NCBI GenBank assembly: GCA_902766885.1
Contig: CACXFS010000065.1
Location: 1-63,844 of the forward strand
Direction: 5' to 3'
Source of the DNA: an uncultured Ruminococcus sp.
GTDB taxonomy: Bacteria; Bacillota; Clostridia; Oscillospirales; Acutalibacteraceae
DNA length: 63,844 nt
This document shows positions 53,913-63,750 of the stretch, piece after piece. Each line of letters begins with the position of its first letter. Position 1 is the stretch's first letter. The notes under the pieces were generated by a model. It was not told the origin of the DNA. It saw only the letters and a program-made list of their open reading frames with translations, and searched no databases. The translations under genes were made by a program, and so were the position numbers.

Positions 53913-55250
53913 TCAAGACGCTGTGCTGCGTTTAGGACGCTTCGTTGCATCTTTTTTTGATAAATTATTCAAATTGACCGACGGTTTATCTTTTCTTCTC
54001 GTAATCTGAGGCTGTGCATTATCCGTAACTACATTTTTTGTAATTATAATTTTTTCAATTGTGTTATCTGATGGAGTTTCAAACATAAGATCAGTAAGAA
54101 TTCCTTCAATAATGCCACGCAAACCTCTTGCACCGGTGTGCTGCTCCTGCGCTTTCTGTGCAATTGCTTTAAGAGCGTCTTCTTCAAAATACAGCTCTAC
54201 ATCGTCAAGCTCAAAAAGCTTTTTATACTGTGCAACAATAGAATTCTTGGGCACAGTGAGAATTTTTACAAGTGCATCGGTGTCAAGCCCGCTCAAAGCA
54301 GTAATTACGGGAAGTCTGCCGATAAGTTCGGGAATAATACCGTATTTTACAAGATCATGAGCTGTAACATCTTTCATCCAATCGGTTTCGTCAAGTTCTT
54401 TCTTTGACTGAACAAGCGACTCAAAACCGATTACAGATGAGCCCTTACGCTTTTCAACTATTTTTTCAAGACCGTCAAACGCTCCGCCGCAGATAAAGAG
54501 AATGTTCTTGGTGTCAATTTGCAAAAATTCCTGCTGAGGGTGCTTTCTGCCGCCCTGAGGAGGTACGTTCGCAACAGTTCCCTCTACAATTTTAAGAAGT
54601 GCCTGCTGAACTCCCTCACCGCTTACGTCGCGCGTAATAGACGGATTTTCGGATTTTCTTGCTATCTTGTCAATCTCATCAATGTAGATTATACCGCGCT
54701 CTGCTTTTTCTATATCATAGTCAGCAGCCTGAATGAGTTTAAGGAGGATATTTTCAACATCCTCGCCAACATAACCTGCTTCAGTAAGCGTAGTAGCGTC
54801 TGCAATAGCAAAAGGAACATCAAGCGCTTTTGCAAGAGTCTGAGCAAGCAAGGTCTTTCCTACGCCTGTAGGACCTAATAGCAAAACATTGCTCTTTGCA
54901 AACTCAACGCTGTCGTCCTGTGAAAATGAACGCTTGTAATGATTATATACAGCTACGCTCAACGTAACCTTTGCCAGATCCTGACCGATTACATATTCAT
55001 CAAGAATAGCTTTGATTTCTTTAGGCTTTAAAAGCTCTGCGATTGAAGTAGCAGGTTCGGGTGAAACAGGATGATTTTTAGATTCAATCTCCTTTTCAAG
55101 CTCGCCTGACTCCTCAAGAATATTCATACAAAGTTCAACGCATTGGTCACAGATATAAACGCCGTTGCCTGCAATCAGACGACCAACCATTTCCTGCGGT
55201 TTTCCGCAAAATGAACAGTAAATATCCTTATCGTTGTTTTTATTAGCCAT
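53913..55250 (-). CDS. clpX: ClpXP protease ATPase subunit ClpX
   Basis: ClpX unfolds proteins and feeds them to ClpP. The 445 residues show the N-terminal zinc-binding CSFCGK and CDQCVELC, Walker [16 protein letters not shown] near residue 126, Walker [14 protein letters not shown], a pore loop AGYVGED and the ClpP-binding IGF loop in SVIGFES. It lies 15 bases after clpP. The last 40 residues are basic and probably disordered. Confidence 0.97.
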   Translation of the reverse strand: MANKNNDKDIYCSFCGKPQEMVGRLIAGNGVYICDQCVELCMNILEESGELEKEIESKNHPVSPEPATSIAELLKPKEIKAILDEYVIGQDLAKVTLSVAVYNHYKRSFSQDDSVEFAKSNVLLLGPTGVGKTLLAQTLAKALDVPFAIADATTLTEAGYVGEDVENILLKLIQAADYDIEKAERGIIYIDEIDKIARKSENPSITRDVSGEGVQQALLKIVEGTVANVPPQGGRKHPQQEFLQIDTKNILFICGGAFDGLEKIVEKRKGSSVIGFESLVQSKKELDETDWMKDVTAHDLVKYGIIPELIGRLPVITALSGLDTDALVKILTVPKNSIVAQYKKLFELDDVELYFEEDALKAIAQKAQEQHTGARGLRGIIEGILTDLMFETPSDNTIEKIIITKNVVTDNAQPQITRRKDKPSVNLNNLSKKDATKRPKRSTAS

Positions 55251-55265
55251 CAGCCAATCCTCACC

Positions 55266-55847
55266 TTATCTTTTTTCAATAACCTTGTCAATAAGACCGT
55301 ATTCGAGAGCCTGCTGTGCAGTCATAAAGTTGTCACGATTCGTATCTCTTGCGATAACGTCAATAGGCTGGCCTGTATTATCAGCAAGAATCTGATTCAA
55401 GCGCTGTTTCGTATCAAGAATATGTCTTGTATGAATTTCCATATCTGTTGCCTGACCCTGAGCACCGCCTGAAGGCTGGTGAATCATAATATCACTGTTG
55501 GGTAGTGCAAGACGCTTGCCCTTCGCACCTGCGGCAAGAAGGAAAGCACCCATACTTGCAGCCATACCCATACAGATTGTTGAAACATCACATTTGATGT
55601 AATTCATTGTATCAAAAATTGCAAAACCGTCAGTTACGCTTCCGCCGGGACTGTTGATGTAAAGGCTTATGTCCTTTGTCGGGTCCTGACTTTCAAGATA
55701 AAGAAGCTGTGCAACAACAACGCTTGCGCTGGCACTGTTTACTTCTTCATTTAACATAATTATTCTGTCGTTTAAAAGACGTGAATAAATATCGTAGGAA
55801 CGTTCACCTCTGTTGGTCTGTTCTACTACATATGGTACCAATGCCAT
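55266..55847 (-). CDS. clpP: ATP-dependent Clp protease proteolytic subunit ClpP
   Basis: ClpP forms the proteolytic barrel for ClpX. At 193 residues it has the family length. The catalytic Ser lies in [17 protein letters not shown] (about residue 98), the His in [13 protein letters not shown] (about 123) and the Asp in [18 protein letters not shown] (about 172). It is 53 bases after tig, and the order tig-clpP-clpX is conserved in many bacteria. Confidence 0.98.
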   Translation of the reverse strand: MALVPYVVEQTNRGERSYDIYSRLLNDRIIMLNEEVNSASASVVVAQLLYLESQDPTKDISLYINSPGGSVTDGFAIFDTMNYIKCDVSTICMGMAASMGAFLLAAGAKGKRLALPNSDIMIHQPSGGAQGQATDMEIHTRHILDTKQRLNQILADNTGQPIDVIARDTNRDNFMTAQQALEYGLIDKVIEKR

Positions 55848-55900
55848 TTAAAATCATAACCTTTCTTAATATAATTAACAAAAATTTATAATATATACAA

Positions 55901-57181
55901 TTACTTGATTACAGCCTTGTCCTTAATGAGTTTAAGAGCCTTTTCAACCTTAACGTCTTCTGTGAGTGACTCTGAAGGAACAGCAGCCTTAACCTTGTCA
56001 ATTTCCATCTTGTAAGCGTCGGCCATCTTCTGGTATTCTTCATCAAGGTCAGCTTCACTTACTTCGATGTTTTCTTTCTTTGCAACAGTTTCGAGAGCAA
56101 GTCTTAATTTAACTCTCTTTTCAGCCTCTTCCTTATACATACCCTTAAGGCCGTTTACGTCCATACCCATATACTGCATATATGTGTTCATATCCATACC
56201 CTGTGCACGGAGACGCATTTCAAAATCTCTTACCATTTCTGAAGCCTGATTATCATACATTGCTTCGGGAATTTCACCCTCAAGAAGCTCCATAAGTTTG
56301 TTAGCAATCTGGTCGTCAATATCCTTGTCAGCTTCTTCTGTAAGGCGCTTTGCAATTGTTTCCTTAAGTTCTTCCTTGTATTCGTCAAGAGTTTCTTTTT
56401 CGGAAACGTCCTTTACGAAGTCATCATCAACCTCGGGAAGCTCTTTAGCCTTGATTTCGTGAAGCTTAATCTTGAATTCTGCTTCCTTGCCCTTGAGCTC
56501 TTCAGCCTGATAATCTTCGGGGAATGTTACAGTAATTGTAAATTCTTCGTCAGTATTATGACCGATAATCTGCTCCTCAAAGCCGGGAATGAAGTTACCT
56601 GAGCCAAGCTTTAAGTTGTAGTTTTCAGCCTTACCGCCCTCAAAAGCTTCGCCGTCAACAAAGCCTTCAAAGTCGATAACTGCAACGTCGCCGTCCTGAG
56701 CTGCTCTGTCTTCAACTGTAACCATTCTTGAGTTACGGTCTCTTACCTTTTCAATTTCTTCATCAACAAGCTCGTCTGTAACCTCTGTTGACTTCTTTGT
56801 TACTTCAATACCGAGGTAATCTTTAATTTCCATCTCAGGCTCAACAATAATTGTTGCCTTAAATGTAAAGCCGTCCTTGCCTGCTTCTACAGCTTCAAGG
56901 CTTTCAACCTTAACGATTTTAACCTCTGCTTCCTTTGCAGCCTCGTAAAGAGCGTCGGGATAGCAATCCTGCATAGCATCCTCATAGAAAACTTCGCTGC
57001 CGTACATTTTCTCTACAACCTTACGGGGAGCTTTGCCCTTTCTGAATCCCTGAATGGAAATATTCTTAACCTGTCTTTTATAAACAGCGTTAATTGCTTT
57101 TTCAAATGTTTCTCCGTCAACATTAACGACTAATTCGTATGTATTTGCCTGTTCTGCCTTTTTGCTTTCCTTCAATGACAT
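55901..57181 (-). CDS. tig: Trigger factor
   Basis: Trigger factor is the ribosome-bound chaperone and prolyl isomerase. The 426-residue chain has the ribosome-docking motif GFRKGKAPRKVVEKMYG near residue 45, a central FKBP domain (about 150-245, DVAVIDFEGFVDGEAFEGG) and a long helical C-terminal part (about 260-426). GGAGGAATTTTATA precedes the ATG. It is the first gene of the tig-clpP-clpX unit. Confidence 0.97.
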   Translation of the reverse strand: MSLKESKKAEQANTYELVVNVDGETFEKAINAVYKRQVKNISIQGFRKGKAPRKVVEKMYGSEVFYEDAMQDCYPDALYEAAKEAEVKIVKVESLEAVEAGKDGFTFKATIIVEPEMEIKDYLGIEVTKKSTEVTDELVDEEIEKVRDRNSRMVTVEDRAAQDGDVAVIDFEGFVDGEAFEGGKAENYNLKLGSGNFIPGFEEQIIGHNTDEEFTITVTFPEDYQAEELKGKEAEFKIKLHEIKAKELPEVDDDFVKDVSEKETLDEYKEELKETIAKRLTEEADKDIDDQIANKLMELLEGEIPEAMYDNQASEMVRDFEMRLRAQGMDMNTYMQYMGMDVNGLKGMYKEEAEKRVKLRLALETVAKKENIEVSEADLDEEYQKMADAYKMEIDKVKAAVPSESLTEDVKVEKALKLIKDKAVIK

Positions 57182-57271
57182 TATAAAATTCCTCCAATTG
57201 TTTATTTAAAAATAAATATCACTTGATTATATCACAATATTTTTCTTTTTACAATAGATAAAATAAATAAA

Positions 57272-57961
57272 TTATCTAACCAGTACGGGCATAAATGAAA
57301 CTTTATCACAGGAAATAAGTTTTAAATCTATTCCCTTATAATTACCCTCAAAAGCACTTCTTATACCACGCTGTCCGTGAATATGACCGTAATAGCACTT
57401 TTTTATGTTATATTTTAAAAGAAGATCAACTATTTCTTTGCACTCAATTCCACCGAAAACAGGCGGATAATGAAGAAAGACAACAGGAATTTTCCCTGTT
57501 TTTACAGCGCTTTCAATTGACGCTTTCAATCGACCGACTTCACGGTTAAGCACCTTGATATCTTCGGGTTTATCATTTTCAAGAAACCAGCCTCTCGTAC
57601 CGCATACGGCGTATTCGTCACATTCATATGAATTATTAAAAAGAATGGAAATAGAATCAAGCGAATTCTGAGCGAGAAACTTGTCAATTTTGCTTTTAGT
57701 TCCCCACCAATAGTCGTGATTTCCCTTTAATAATATCTTTTTTCCGGGCAAATTGTCGATAAACTTAAAATCAACATAGGTTTCTTCAAGCTTCATTGCC
57801 CAGGAAATATCGCCTGCTATGACAACCGTATCATCATCGGTGACAATGCTTTTCCAGTTGTTTTCAAGTCTTTGCGTGTAATCATTCCACCCTGCGAAGA
57901 TGTCCATAGGTTTATCTTCGCCGAGTGAAAGATGTAAATCCGCAATAGCAAACAAAGACAT
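57272..57961 (-). CDS. Calcineurin-like metallophosphoesterase
   Basis: This 229-residue protein has the metal-binding motifs ADLHLSLG, VIAGDISWAM, LLKGNHDYWWG, VVFLHYPP and CYYGHIHG in order, the complete two-metal centre of this superfamily. It resembles the YpbG-like group, whose substrate is not known. The gene overlaps the thrC stop by one base (TAATG), so translation is coupled, though a functional link with threonine synthesis is not evident. Confidence 0.9.
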   Translation of the reverse strand: MSLFAIADLHLSLGEDKPMDIFAGWNDYTQRLENNWKSIVTDDDTVVIAGDISWAMKLEETYVDFKFIDNLPGKKILLKGNHDYWWGTKSKIDKFLAQNSLDSISILFNNSYECDEYAVCGTRGWFLENDKPEDIKVLNREVGRLKASIESAVKTGKIPVVFLHYPPVFGGIECKEIVDLLLKYNIKKCYYGHIHGQRGIRSAFEGNYKGIDLKLISCDKVSFMPVLVR

Positions 57962-59469
57962 TATTCTATTCCGAGTGCATTAAGCACATAATCCTGCATT
58001 TTGTCAACCTCTGTAACGTCAGAAAAACGTGAAGTTTTATTTTTAAGACCGGCAAGAGGTGCAGGAACAGGTGCTCCCGTAAATTCGTTGAGCTTATCAA
58101 CCGTTTCAAATTCTGTTTCGGGAAGCTCTGTTTCGGGTGAAACAGCCTGCAACACAGCTTTTGAGAATTTATATGGACTTGCGGTTGATGCAATTACGGC
58201 AGGGGTATTATCGCCTGTTTCATTTACATACTGCTCATAAACATTCACTGCAACAGCTGTATGTGTATCGCAGAGATAGTTGTCCTGTTCAAACAGCTTG
58301 CTGATTGTAGCCTTTGTCTGAGCATCGTCACAATAACCGCCAAAGAACTTGTCCTTAATTACAGCCTTAACATCGTCTGTAACCTCGTACTTGCCCTCTG
58401 ATTTAAGCTTATTCATCCACTCTCTTGTTGTTTCGTCGCTGTTGCCGGAAAGCTTATACAAAAGACGTTCAAGGTTGCTTGAAACGAGAATATCCATTGA
58501 GGGTGAAATTGTAGTATAGAAATTTCTGTTCTTATCATATACACCTGTTCTTATAAAGTCTGTAAGAACATTGTTCGAATTTGAGGCGCAGATAAACTTG
58601 TTGATTGGAAGTCCCATAAGGCTTGCATAGTATGATGCAAGAATGTTGCCGAAGTTGCCTGTCGGTACAACAACATTGATTTTATCGCCGAGTGCAATTT
58701 TGCCCGCATTTACCATATCGCAGTATGCTGAAATGTAGTATACAATCTGAGGGAGAAGTCTGCCCCAGTTGATTGAGTTTGCTGATGAGAAAAGCATATT
58801 ATTTTCTGCAAGCTTTTCTGAAACTTCGGGAGTAGTAAAGATTCTCTTAACGCCTGTCTGTGCATCATCAAAGTTACCCTTGATAGCACATACATTTACA
58901 TTAGCACCCTCTTGAGTATTCATCTGATGCTTCTGCATCGGGCTTACGCCGTCAACAGGATAGAAAACGAGAATTTTTGTATGGTCAACGTCCTTAAAGC
59001 CTTCAAGTGCAGCCTTTCCTGTGTCGCCTGAGGTTGCAACAAGAATTACTGCGTCTTTACCGTTATAAGTCTTTTTGAGTGACTTTGTAAGAAAGTGCGG
59101 TAGAATCTGGAGAGCCATATCCTTGAATGCGCAGGTAGGACCATGCCAGAGCTCAAGAATATTGAGAGCCTTGCCGTCAAGATTGCAAAATGTCAGAGGA
59201 GCAGGATTTTCTCCGCCAAACTTCTCGGATGTATATGCCTTTTCTACGCAATCGTTGATTTCTTCCTCTGTAAAATCGGTAAGAAAATCAGAGAAAACCT
59301 TTTTGGCTCTGCCTTTATAATCAGTCTTTAAAAGAGCCTTGAATGTGTTTTCATCGTATTTAGGAAACTCCTGCGGAACAAACAAACCTCCGTCCTTTGA
59401 AATTCCCTGTGCGATAGCCTGTGCCGAGGAAACAACTTCCGCAGCATTTTGTGTGCTGTTGTATAACAT
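57961..59469 (-). CDS. thrC: Threonine synthase
   Basis: ThrC is a PLP enzyme that converts O-phosphohomoserine to threonine. The 502 residues show the PLP lysine in GPTCAFKDMALQILPHF near residue 108, VATSGDTGKAAL near 145, and VVPTGNFGNILASYYA near 275. The length fits the long class of threonine synthase. AAAGGAAG before ATG 59469 decides the start. No other threonine gene is adjacent. Confidence 0.95.
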   Translation of the reverse strand: MLYNSTQNAAEVVSSAQAIAQGISKDGGLFVPQEFPKYDENTFKALLKTDYKGRAKKVFSDFLTDFTEEEINDCVEKAYTSEKFGGENPAPLTFCNLDGKALNILELWHGPTCAFKDMALQILPHFLTKSLKKTYNGKDAVILVATSGDTGKAALEGFKDVDHTKILVFYPVDGVSPMQKHQMNTQEGANVNVCAIKGNFDDAQTGVKRIFTTPEVSEKLAENNMLFSSANSINWGRLLPQIVYYISAYCDMVNAGKIALGDKINVVVPTGNFGNILASYYASLMGLPINKFICASNSNNVLTDFIRTGVYDKNRNFYTTISPSMDILVSSNLERLLYKLSGNSDETTREWMNKLKSEGKYEVTDDVKAVIKDKFFGGYCDDAQTKATISKLFEQDNYLCDTHTAVAVNVYEQYVNETGDNTPAVIASTASPYKFSKAVLQAVSPETELPETEFETVDKLNEFTGAPVPAPLAGLKNKTSRFSDVTEVDKMQDYVLNALGIE

Positions 59470-59550
59470 TGAAATCTTCCTTTCAAATGACTTCCATACC
59501 GATAACAAAAAACATATACTCCATTATCAGTATAAACTTAGAATATTTTA

Positions 59551-60489
59551 CTACATAATTCGGCTGTTGTCAAAGTTTTCGAAGAAATTAAGCGCATTTT
59601 CGTAAAAAATCTTTCTTATTATGCATTCTTTATAGTTGTGTTTTAAAAGCATTTCATAAATTTCGGCTAAACTTTCACTGCCTGTTATATCATCGGGCAG
59701 ATTACAGCCGTCAAAATCCGTTCCTATGCAGACTGTATTTTCACCACCGAGGGATAAGAATTTATCGATATGCTTAAGCAAATCATATTTACTTGCACTG
59801 TCGGGATTGTCAGACAGAAAATCTCTGTGAAAATTAATTCCGACAATTCCGTTTCTTTCTTTAATAATTTTAAATTGTTCGTTTGTCAGATTACGTCTGT
59901 GATTTGTAACAGAACGAGAGTTTGAATGAGTTGCAATAAAAGGTTGAGTTGCAATTTCTGCAACATCAAAAAAGAGCTTGTCGCTTGCATGGGAAACATC
60001 AACTACAATACCGTTGTGCTCCATTTCCTGCACAACGCTTTTTCCAAAATCGGTTATTCCTTGTGAATTTGTTACGTCTGCACCGTCACCTACAGCATTT
60101 GATGCATTCCATGTAAGCGTTATGATTTTAACACCAAGCCTTGCAAACTTCTTTACATTTTCTATTTTACCATTTAGTGCCGTTGAGTTTTCAATGGTAA
60201 ATAGTGCTGAATATTTATTATTTTTAAAGCATTTTGAAATTCTTTCGTTTTGTCCTATTAACTTAATATTCAACCTTTTACATTCGTCAGAAAGCTTTTT
60301 GTAGGCAGAATAAAAAATCTCCTCGGCTTTTTCGGGCGTATAATCGTCAGGAATCCATATAGCATAGCACTGCAATCTTTTACTGCCTTTGTCTGTAATC
60401 CGACTGACCTGCATTGACTTATCATCAAGCGGTAAATTCTGAGTGACTGATTTATATAATGTATCGCAATGAAGGTCAAAAAGATTCAT
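59551..60489 (-). CDS. Membrane dipeptidase-family protein (peptidase M19)
   Basis: The 312 residues match the renal-dipeptidase-like M19 family: FDLHCDTLY with the first zinc ligands at the N-terminus, FTIENSTAL with the bridging Glu near residue 98, VDVSHASDKLFFDV near 155 and PFIATHSNSRSVTNHRRNL near 175, plus IGTDFDGC near 255. There is no signal peptide, so it is cytosolic and probably cleaves dipeptides, perhaps with D-residues. It lies 9 bases after yraN. Confidence 0.93.
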   Translation of the reverse strand: MNLFDLHCDTLYKSVTQNLPLDDKSMQVSRITDKGSKRLQCYAIWIPDDYTPEKAEEIFYSAYKKLSDECKRLNIKLIGQNERISKCFKNNKYSALFTIENSTALNGKIENVKKFARLGVKIITLTWNASNAVGDGADVTNSQGITDFGKSVVQEMEHNGIVVDVSHASDKLFFDVAEIATQPFIATHSNSRSVTNHRRNLTNEQFKIIKERNGIVGINFHRDFLSDNPDSASKYDLLKHIDKFLSLGGENTVCIGTDFDGCNLPDDITGSESLAEIYEMLLKHNYKECIIRKIFYENALNFFENFDNSRIM

Positions 60490-60498
60490 ACCGTACTC

Positions 60499-60867
60499 CT
60501 ATTCAAAAGCACCTTCTATATAGTTAATATTTTCAAGCTTAAGATTTTCTGCATTTACATAAACCTCGCAAACATCAAAGCGGCAGAATTTTTCCGTTTC
60601 ATTTTCAGCGAGGTAAAGTGAGGCAGTTTTAATAATTTTAAGCTGTTTTTGTCGGTTGACAGCATCAGCAGCAGAGGTCATAGAATCTGTATGACGTGTT
60701 TTCACCTCAACAAAAACAATATAATTCTTATTTTCTGCAATTATATCAATTTCGCCGTATCTTTTTCGGTAATTTCTTTCTAAAATTTTATATCTTTTCT
60801 TTTTGAGGAATTCAGCGGCGCACTTCTCGCCTGTTTCTCCTATCTTCTGTGTTGAAAACTTTTTCAT
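60499..60867 (-). CDS. yraN: YraN-family endonuclease-like protein (UPF0102)
   Basis: This 122-residue protein contains [22 protein letters not shown], then GEIDIIAEN and FVEVKTR, the PD-(D/E)xK nuclease core of UPF0102. The cellular role is unclear. It overlaps rnhB by four bases, the arrangement seen in many Firmicutes. Confidence 0.94.
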   Translation of the reverse strand: MKKFSTQKIGETGEKCAAEFLKKKRYKILERNYRKRYGEIDIIAENKNYIVFVEVKTRHTDSMTSAADAVNRQKQLKIIKTASLYLAENETEKFCRFDVCEVYVNAENLKLENINYIEGAFE

Positions 60868-61463
60868 TTTTTAATTTTCTTGAGAAAACTCATTCTGTGA
60901 TACGGACAGGGACCGTATTCTAAAATTGCTTCTATGTGTGCGGCAGTGCCGTATCCCTTGTGCTTATCAAACTTATATTGTGGATATTCCTTTGCATACT
61001 CATACAACAGTCTGTCCCTTGAAACCTTTGCAAGTATTGATGCACAGGCGATTGACATAGATTTAGCGTCACCTTTTACAATAGTCTCTCCGTCAATATC
61101 AAGCCGTGGCATTTTATTACCGTCAATCATTGCATAATCTGCTTTAATATCAAGTCCTTCAACAGCTCTTTTCATAGCAAGCATAGTTGCGTTTAAAATA
61201 TTAATACTCTCTATTTCTTCAACGCTTGCATACGCTATACAATATGAGACAGCAGTTTCCTTTATTACATCAAAAAGCGCTTCACGCTTTTTCTCACTGA
61301 GCTTTTTAGAGTCATTCACTCCGTCAATTATAGTGTCTGACGGCAAAATTACTGCTGCGGCACAAACAGGACCTGCAAGCGGTCCCCTGCCTGCTTCGTC
61401 AACTCCGCAAATTGATTTATATCCTTTTAGTTCTGCATTTTGTTCATATTCAATCCAATTCAT
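60864..61463 (-). CDS. rnhB: Ribonuclease HII
   Basis: RNase HII removes ribonucleotides from DNA. The 199 residues have the catalytic [14 protein letters not shown] near residue 20, [12 protein letters not shown] near 50, IDGNKMP and [14 protein letters not shown], covering all four acidic positions. It overlaps both neighbours by four bases, so the yraN-rnhB-rbgA translations are coupled. Confidence 0.96.
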   Translation of the reverse strand: MNWIEYEQNAELKGYKSICGVDEAGRGPLAGPVCAAAVILPSDTIIDGVNDSKKLSEKKREALFDVIKETAVSYCIAYASVEEIESINILNATMLAMKRAVEGLDIKADYAMIDGNKMPRLDIDGETIVKGDAKSMSIACASILAKVSRDRLLYEYAKEYPQYKFDKHKGYGTAAHIEAILEYGPCPYHRMSFLKKIKK

Positions 61464-62338
61464 TTCAACTCTCCGTTAGGCATTTCAACTGTGATTCTTC
61501 CGAGCTTTGCACATCTGAACTCATCAAGAAGCATAATAGCCGCTCTTTCTGTATTTACTTCTCCGCCTGAAACGAGCATACCTCTTTTTCTTGCAATTAC
61601 TTTCAATAATTCATAAGAGTCTATAATATCAAGGTCTGTTTCTTCAAGTTTAAATCTTGAAATAAAATCGGCAGGCTTAAGTTCCTTCAAAAAATCAAGC
61701 AGTCTTACGGCTAAAAGTTCAATATCAAGAATCTGATCCTTGACTGCACCTGTAAAAGCAAGGTGTTCTCCGACAATTTTGTCATTAAATTTAGGCCACA
61801 AAACACCGGGAGTATCGAGCATTTCAAGGTTTTTTGCAATTGTAAACCATTGATTACCTCTTGTTACGCCCGGTCTGTCCTCAACCTTCGCACGATTTTG
61901 CTTTGCAATTTTATTTATAAAAGATGATTTTCCGACGTTTGGTATTCCGACAATCATAATTCTCATCATCGGATTAACCATTCCCTTTGCTTTTAAACGA
62001 TTTATCCTTTCGCTCATAACCTTATTGACGGCAGGAGCAAATTTATTAAGTCCTCTGCCGCTTTTACAGTCAACGGCAATCGCAGTAATACCCTGCTTTT
62101 CAAAATGGTCAATCCACATTTTAGTTGCAGTCTGATTAGCCATATCACACTTGTTGAGAAGTATTATTCTCGGCTTGTTCTGAATAAGCTTTGCTAAATC
62201 TGGATTGCGGCTGCTTATGGGTATTCTTGCGTCTATTATCTCGGCAACAGCGTCAACCAGCTTTAGGCTTGACTGAATCTGCCGTTTAGTTTTGGTCATA
62301 TGACCGGGAAACCACTGAATATTTTGCATTTCGCTCAT
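61460..62338 (-). CDS. rbgA: Ribosome biogenesis GTPase RbgA (YlqF)
   Basis: This 292-residue circularly permuted GTPase has its motifs in the order G4 LLNKCDM, G5 CKSGRG, G1 [14 protein letters not shown]2 PGVTRGNQW and G3 [28 protein letters not shown] at the N-terminus is specific to RbgA, which helps late 50S assembly. It lies 12 bases after the signal peptidase gene. Confidence 0.96.
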   Translation of the reverse strand: MSEMQNIQWFPGHMTKTKRQIQSSLKLVDAVAEIIDARIPISSRNPDLAKLIQNKPRIILLNKCDMANQTATKMWIDHFEKQGITAIAVDCKSGRGLNKFAPAVNKVMSERINRLKAKGMVNPMMRIMIVGIPNVGKSSFINKIAKQNRAKVEDRPGVTRGNQWFTIAKNLEMLDTPGVLWPKFNDKIVGEHLAFTGAVKDQILDIELLAVRLLDFLKELKPADFISRFKLEETDLDIIDSYELLKVIARKRGMLVSGGEVNTERAAIMLLDEFRCAKLGRITVEMPNGELK

Positions 62339-62350
62339 TTTATATCATCC

Positions 62351-62911
62351 TTAATATAGATATTTTATTCTGTCAAATGGATAAAACACAAATTGCGCTT
62401 TACCAATTACATCGTCACAAGGTACAAGTCCGATGTTTGCATCACGGCTGTCAAGAGATATTCCCCTGTTGTCCCCCATCACAAAAATGTAGTTATCGGG
62501 GATTACATATGGGACTTTATACTCGTTTTCAGGCTTTTTGGTAAATGAAGATATGTAATCTTCTTCAAGCATTACTCCGTCAACATACACCTTTCCGGTT
62601 GCATAATCTATATCCAACGTCTGTCCTTCTATCGCAATTACTCGCTTAATTATTCGTTTCTCAATCATATTTTCAGCATTTATAGCTACAATGTCACCGG
62701 ACTTTGGAGTGTAATTAAAACTTGTCAGAAAAACCTTATCGTTGTCATGCAGGGTTTCATACATTGAATTTCCGACAACATTAGCATCTCTAATAAAAAA
62801 TGTAAATATAATTGAAACTATTGCAAACACAAAAATAACTGATTTAATTATCTCGAAAGAATAGCAGGTTATCTTTTTCTGATTATAGCTGTATTTGATT
62901 TTTTTAGTCAT
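62351..62911 (-). CDS. lepB: Signal peptidase I, second copy
   Basis: The 186-residue protein has one membrane anchor (about residues 18-42), the catalytic Ser in VVGNSMYETLHDND, the catalytic Lys in IEKRIIKRVIAIEGQT, and GDNRGISLDSRD. Signal peptidase I releases exported proteins. CGGAGGAATTT before ATG 62911 sets the start, and the frame from 62962 is rejected. It is 90 bases downstream of a related copy and is shorter at the N-terminus. Confidence 0.95.
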   Translation of the reverse strand: MTKKIKYSYNQKKITCYSFEIIKSVIFVFAIVSIIFTFFIRDANVVGNSMYETLHDNDKVFLTSFNYTPKSGDIVAINAENMIEKRIIKRVIAIEGQTLDIDYATGKVYVDGVMLEEDYISSFTKKPENEYKVPYVIPDNYIFVMGDNRGISLDSRDANIGLVPCDDVIGKAQFVFYPFDRIKYLY

Positions 62912-63001
62912 AAATTCCTCCGATAAAAGTAAAAGCTTATTTCTATTATAAAACAGAAACAAGCTTAATACAATACAAAATTATAATATAAAATTATTAA
63001 A

Positions 63002-63679
63002 TCAGTAAAGATATCCGAAATCATTGAACGGGAAAGCAACAAACTGAGCTTTACCGATTACGTTGTCAACGTCGATTAGTCCGATTTCAGTTCTGCGGCT
63101 GTCCAGAGATACCCTTCTGTTGTCTCCCATAACAAACACCTTACCTTCGGGTACAACCTCAGGAATTTCATAGTCACCGTAGTTTCCTTCAAAAGTAGAA
63201 TCTTTTATGTAAGGTTCGTCAAGAACAACTCCGTCTACTATTATTCTGTCATTTTCATAATCAAGCTTAATTGTCTGTCCTTCTGTCGCAATTACTCGCT
63301 TGATAATCGGTTTAGCATACTCTGCTCCGTGAGAAATAACAATAATATCTCCGTCTTTAGGAGTATAGAAAAGATTTGTCACAATAACCTTGTCGTTTGA
63401 TTCAAGTGTACTTTCCATTGAAGTTCCGTCAACATCTACAAGACGGAAAATAAAGGTAAGACAAATTACCACAATAGAAATTGCAAACAGAATACAGCGT
63501 ATCCAATCGTAAAAACCTGAAATTGCTCCTTCAGACTTCATTGTAACAAACTGATTTTCTTTAAAATCTTCAGAATTATCCTTAAAATAAATATCGGGAT
63601 TCAGCTCGGCAGAAAGCTCAATATCATCGTTAATAAGAGTTTCCTTTGGAGTTTCATCAAATGTGTTTTTTTCGCTCAA
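63002..63679 (-). CDS. lepB: Signal peptidase I, first copy
   Basis: The 225-residue protein has a cytoplasmic acidic N-terminal tail of about 60 residues, a membrane helix (about 66-88), catalytic Ser in DVDGTSMESTLESND, catalytic Lys in KPIIKRVIATEGQT and GDNRRVSLDSRR. I favour a TTG start at 63679, six bases after AGGTG. A GTG at 63688 is in frame but has no ribosome site. It has the same catalytic blocks as the next gene, so the pair is a tandem duplication. Confidence 0.93.
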   Translation of the reverse strand: MSEKNTFDETPKETLINDDIELSAELNPDIYFKDNSEDFKENQFVTMKSEGAISGFYDWIRCILFAISIVVICLTFIFRLVDVDGTSMESTLESNDKVIVTNLFYTPKDGDIIVISHGAEYAKPIIKRVIATEGQTIKLDYENDRIIVDGVVLDEPYIKDSTFEGNYGDYEIPEVVPEGKVFVMGDNRRVSLDSRRTEIGLIDVDNVIGKAQFVAFPFNDFGYLY

Positions 63680-63710
63680 TTTATTCACCTGCTGAAAATA
63701 AATTAAAGTA

Positions 63711-63738
63711 AAAAAGGGACTATACAGTCCCCTTTTTT
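63711..63738 (-). terminator. Terminator of rplS
   Basis: On the minus strand GGGGACTG, TATA and a matching AGTCCC end form a short stem followed by TTTTT. It separates rplS from the signal peptidase genes. Confidence 0.8.
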
Positions 63739-63750
63739 AACATTAAATAA

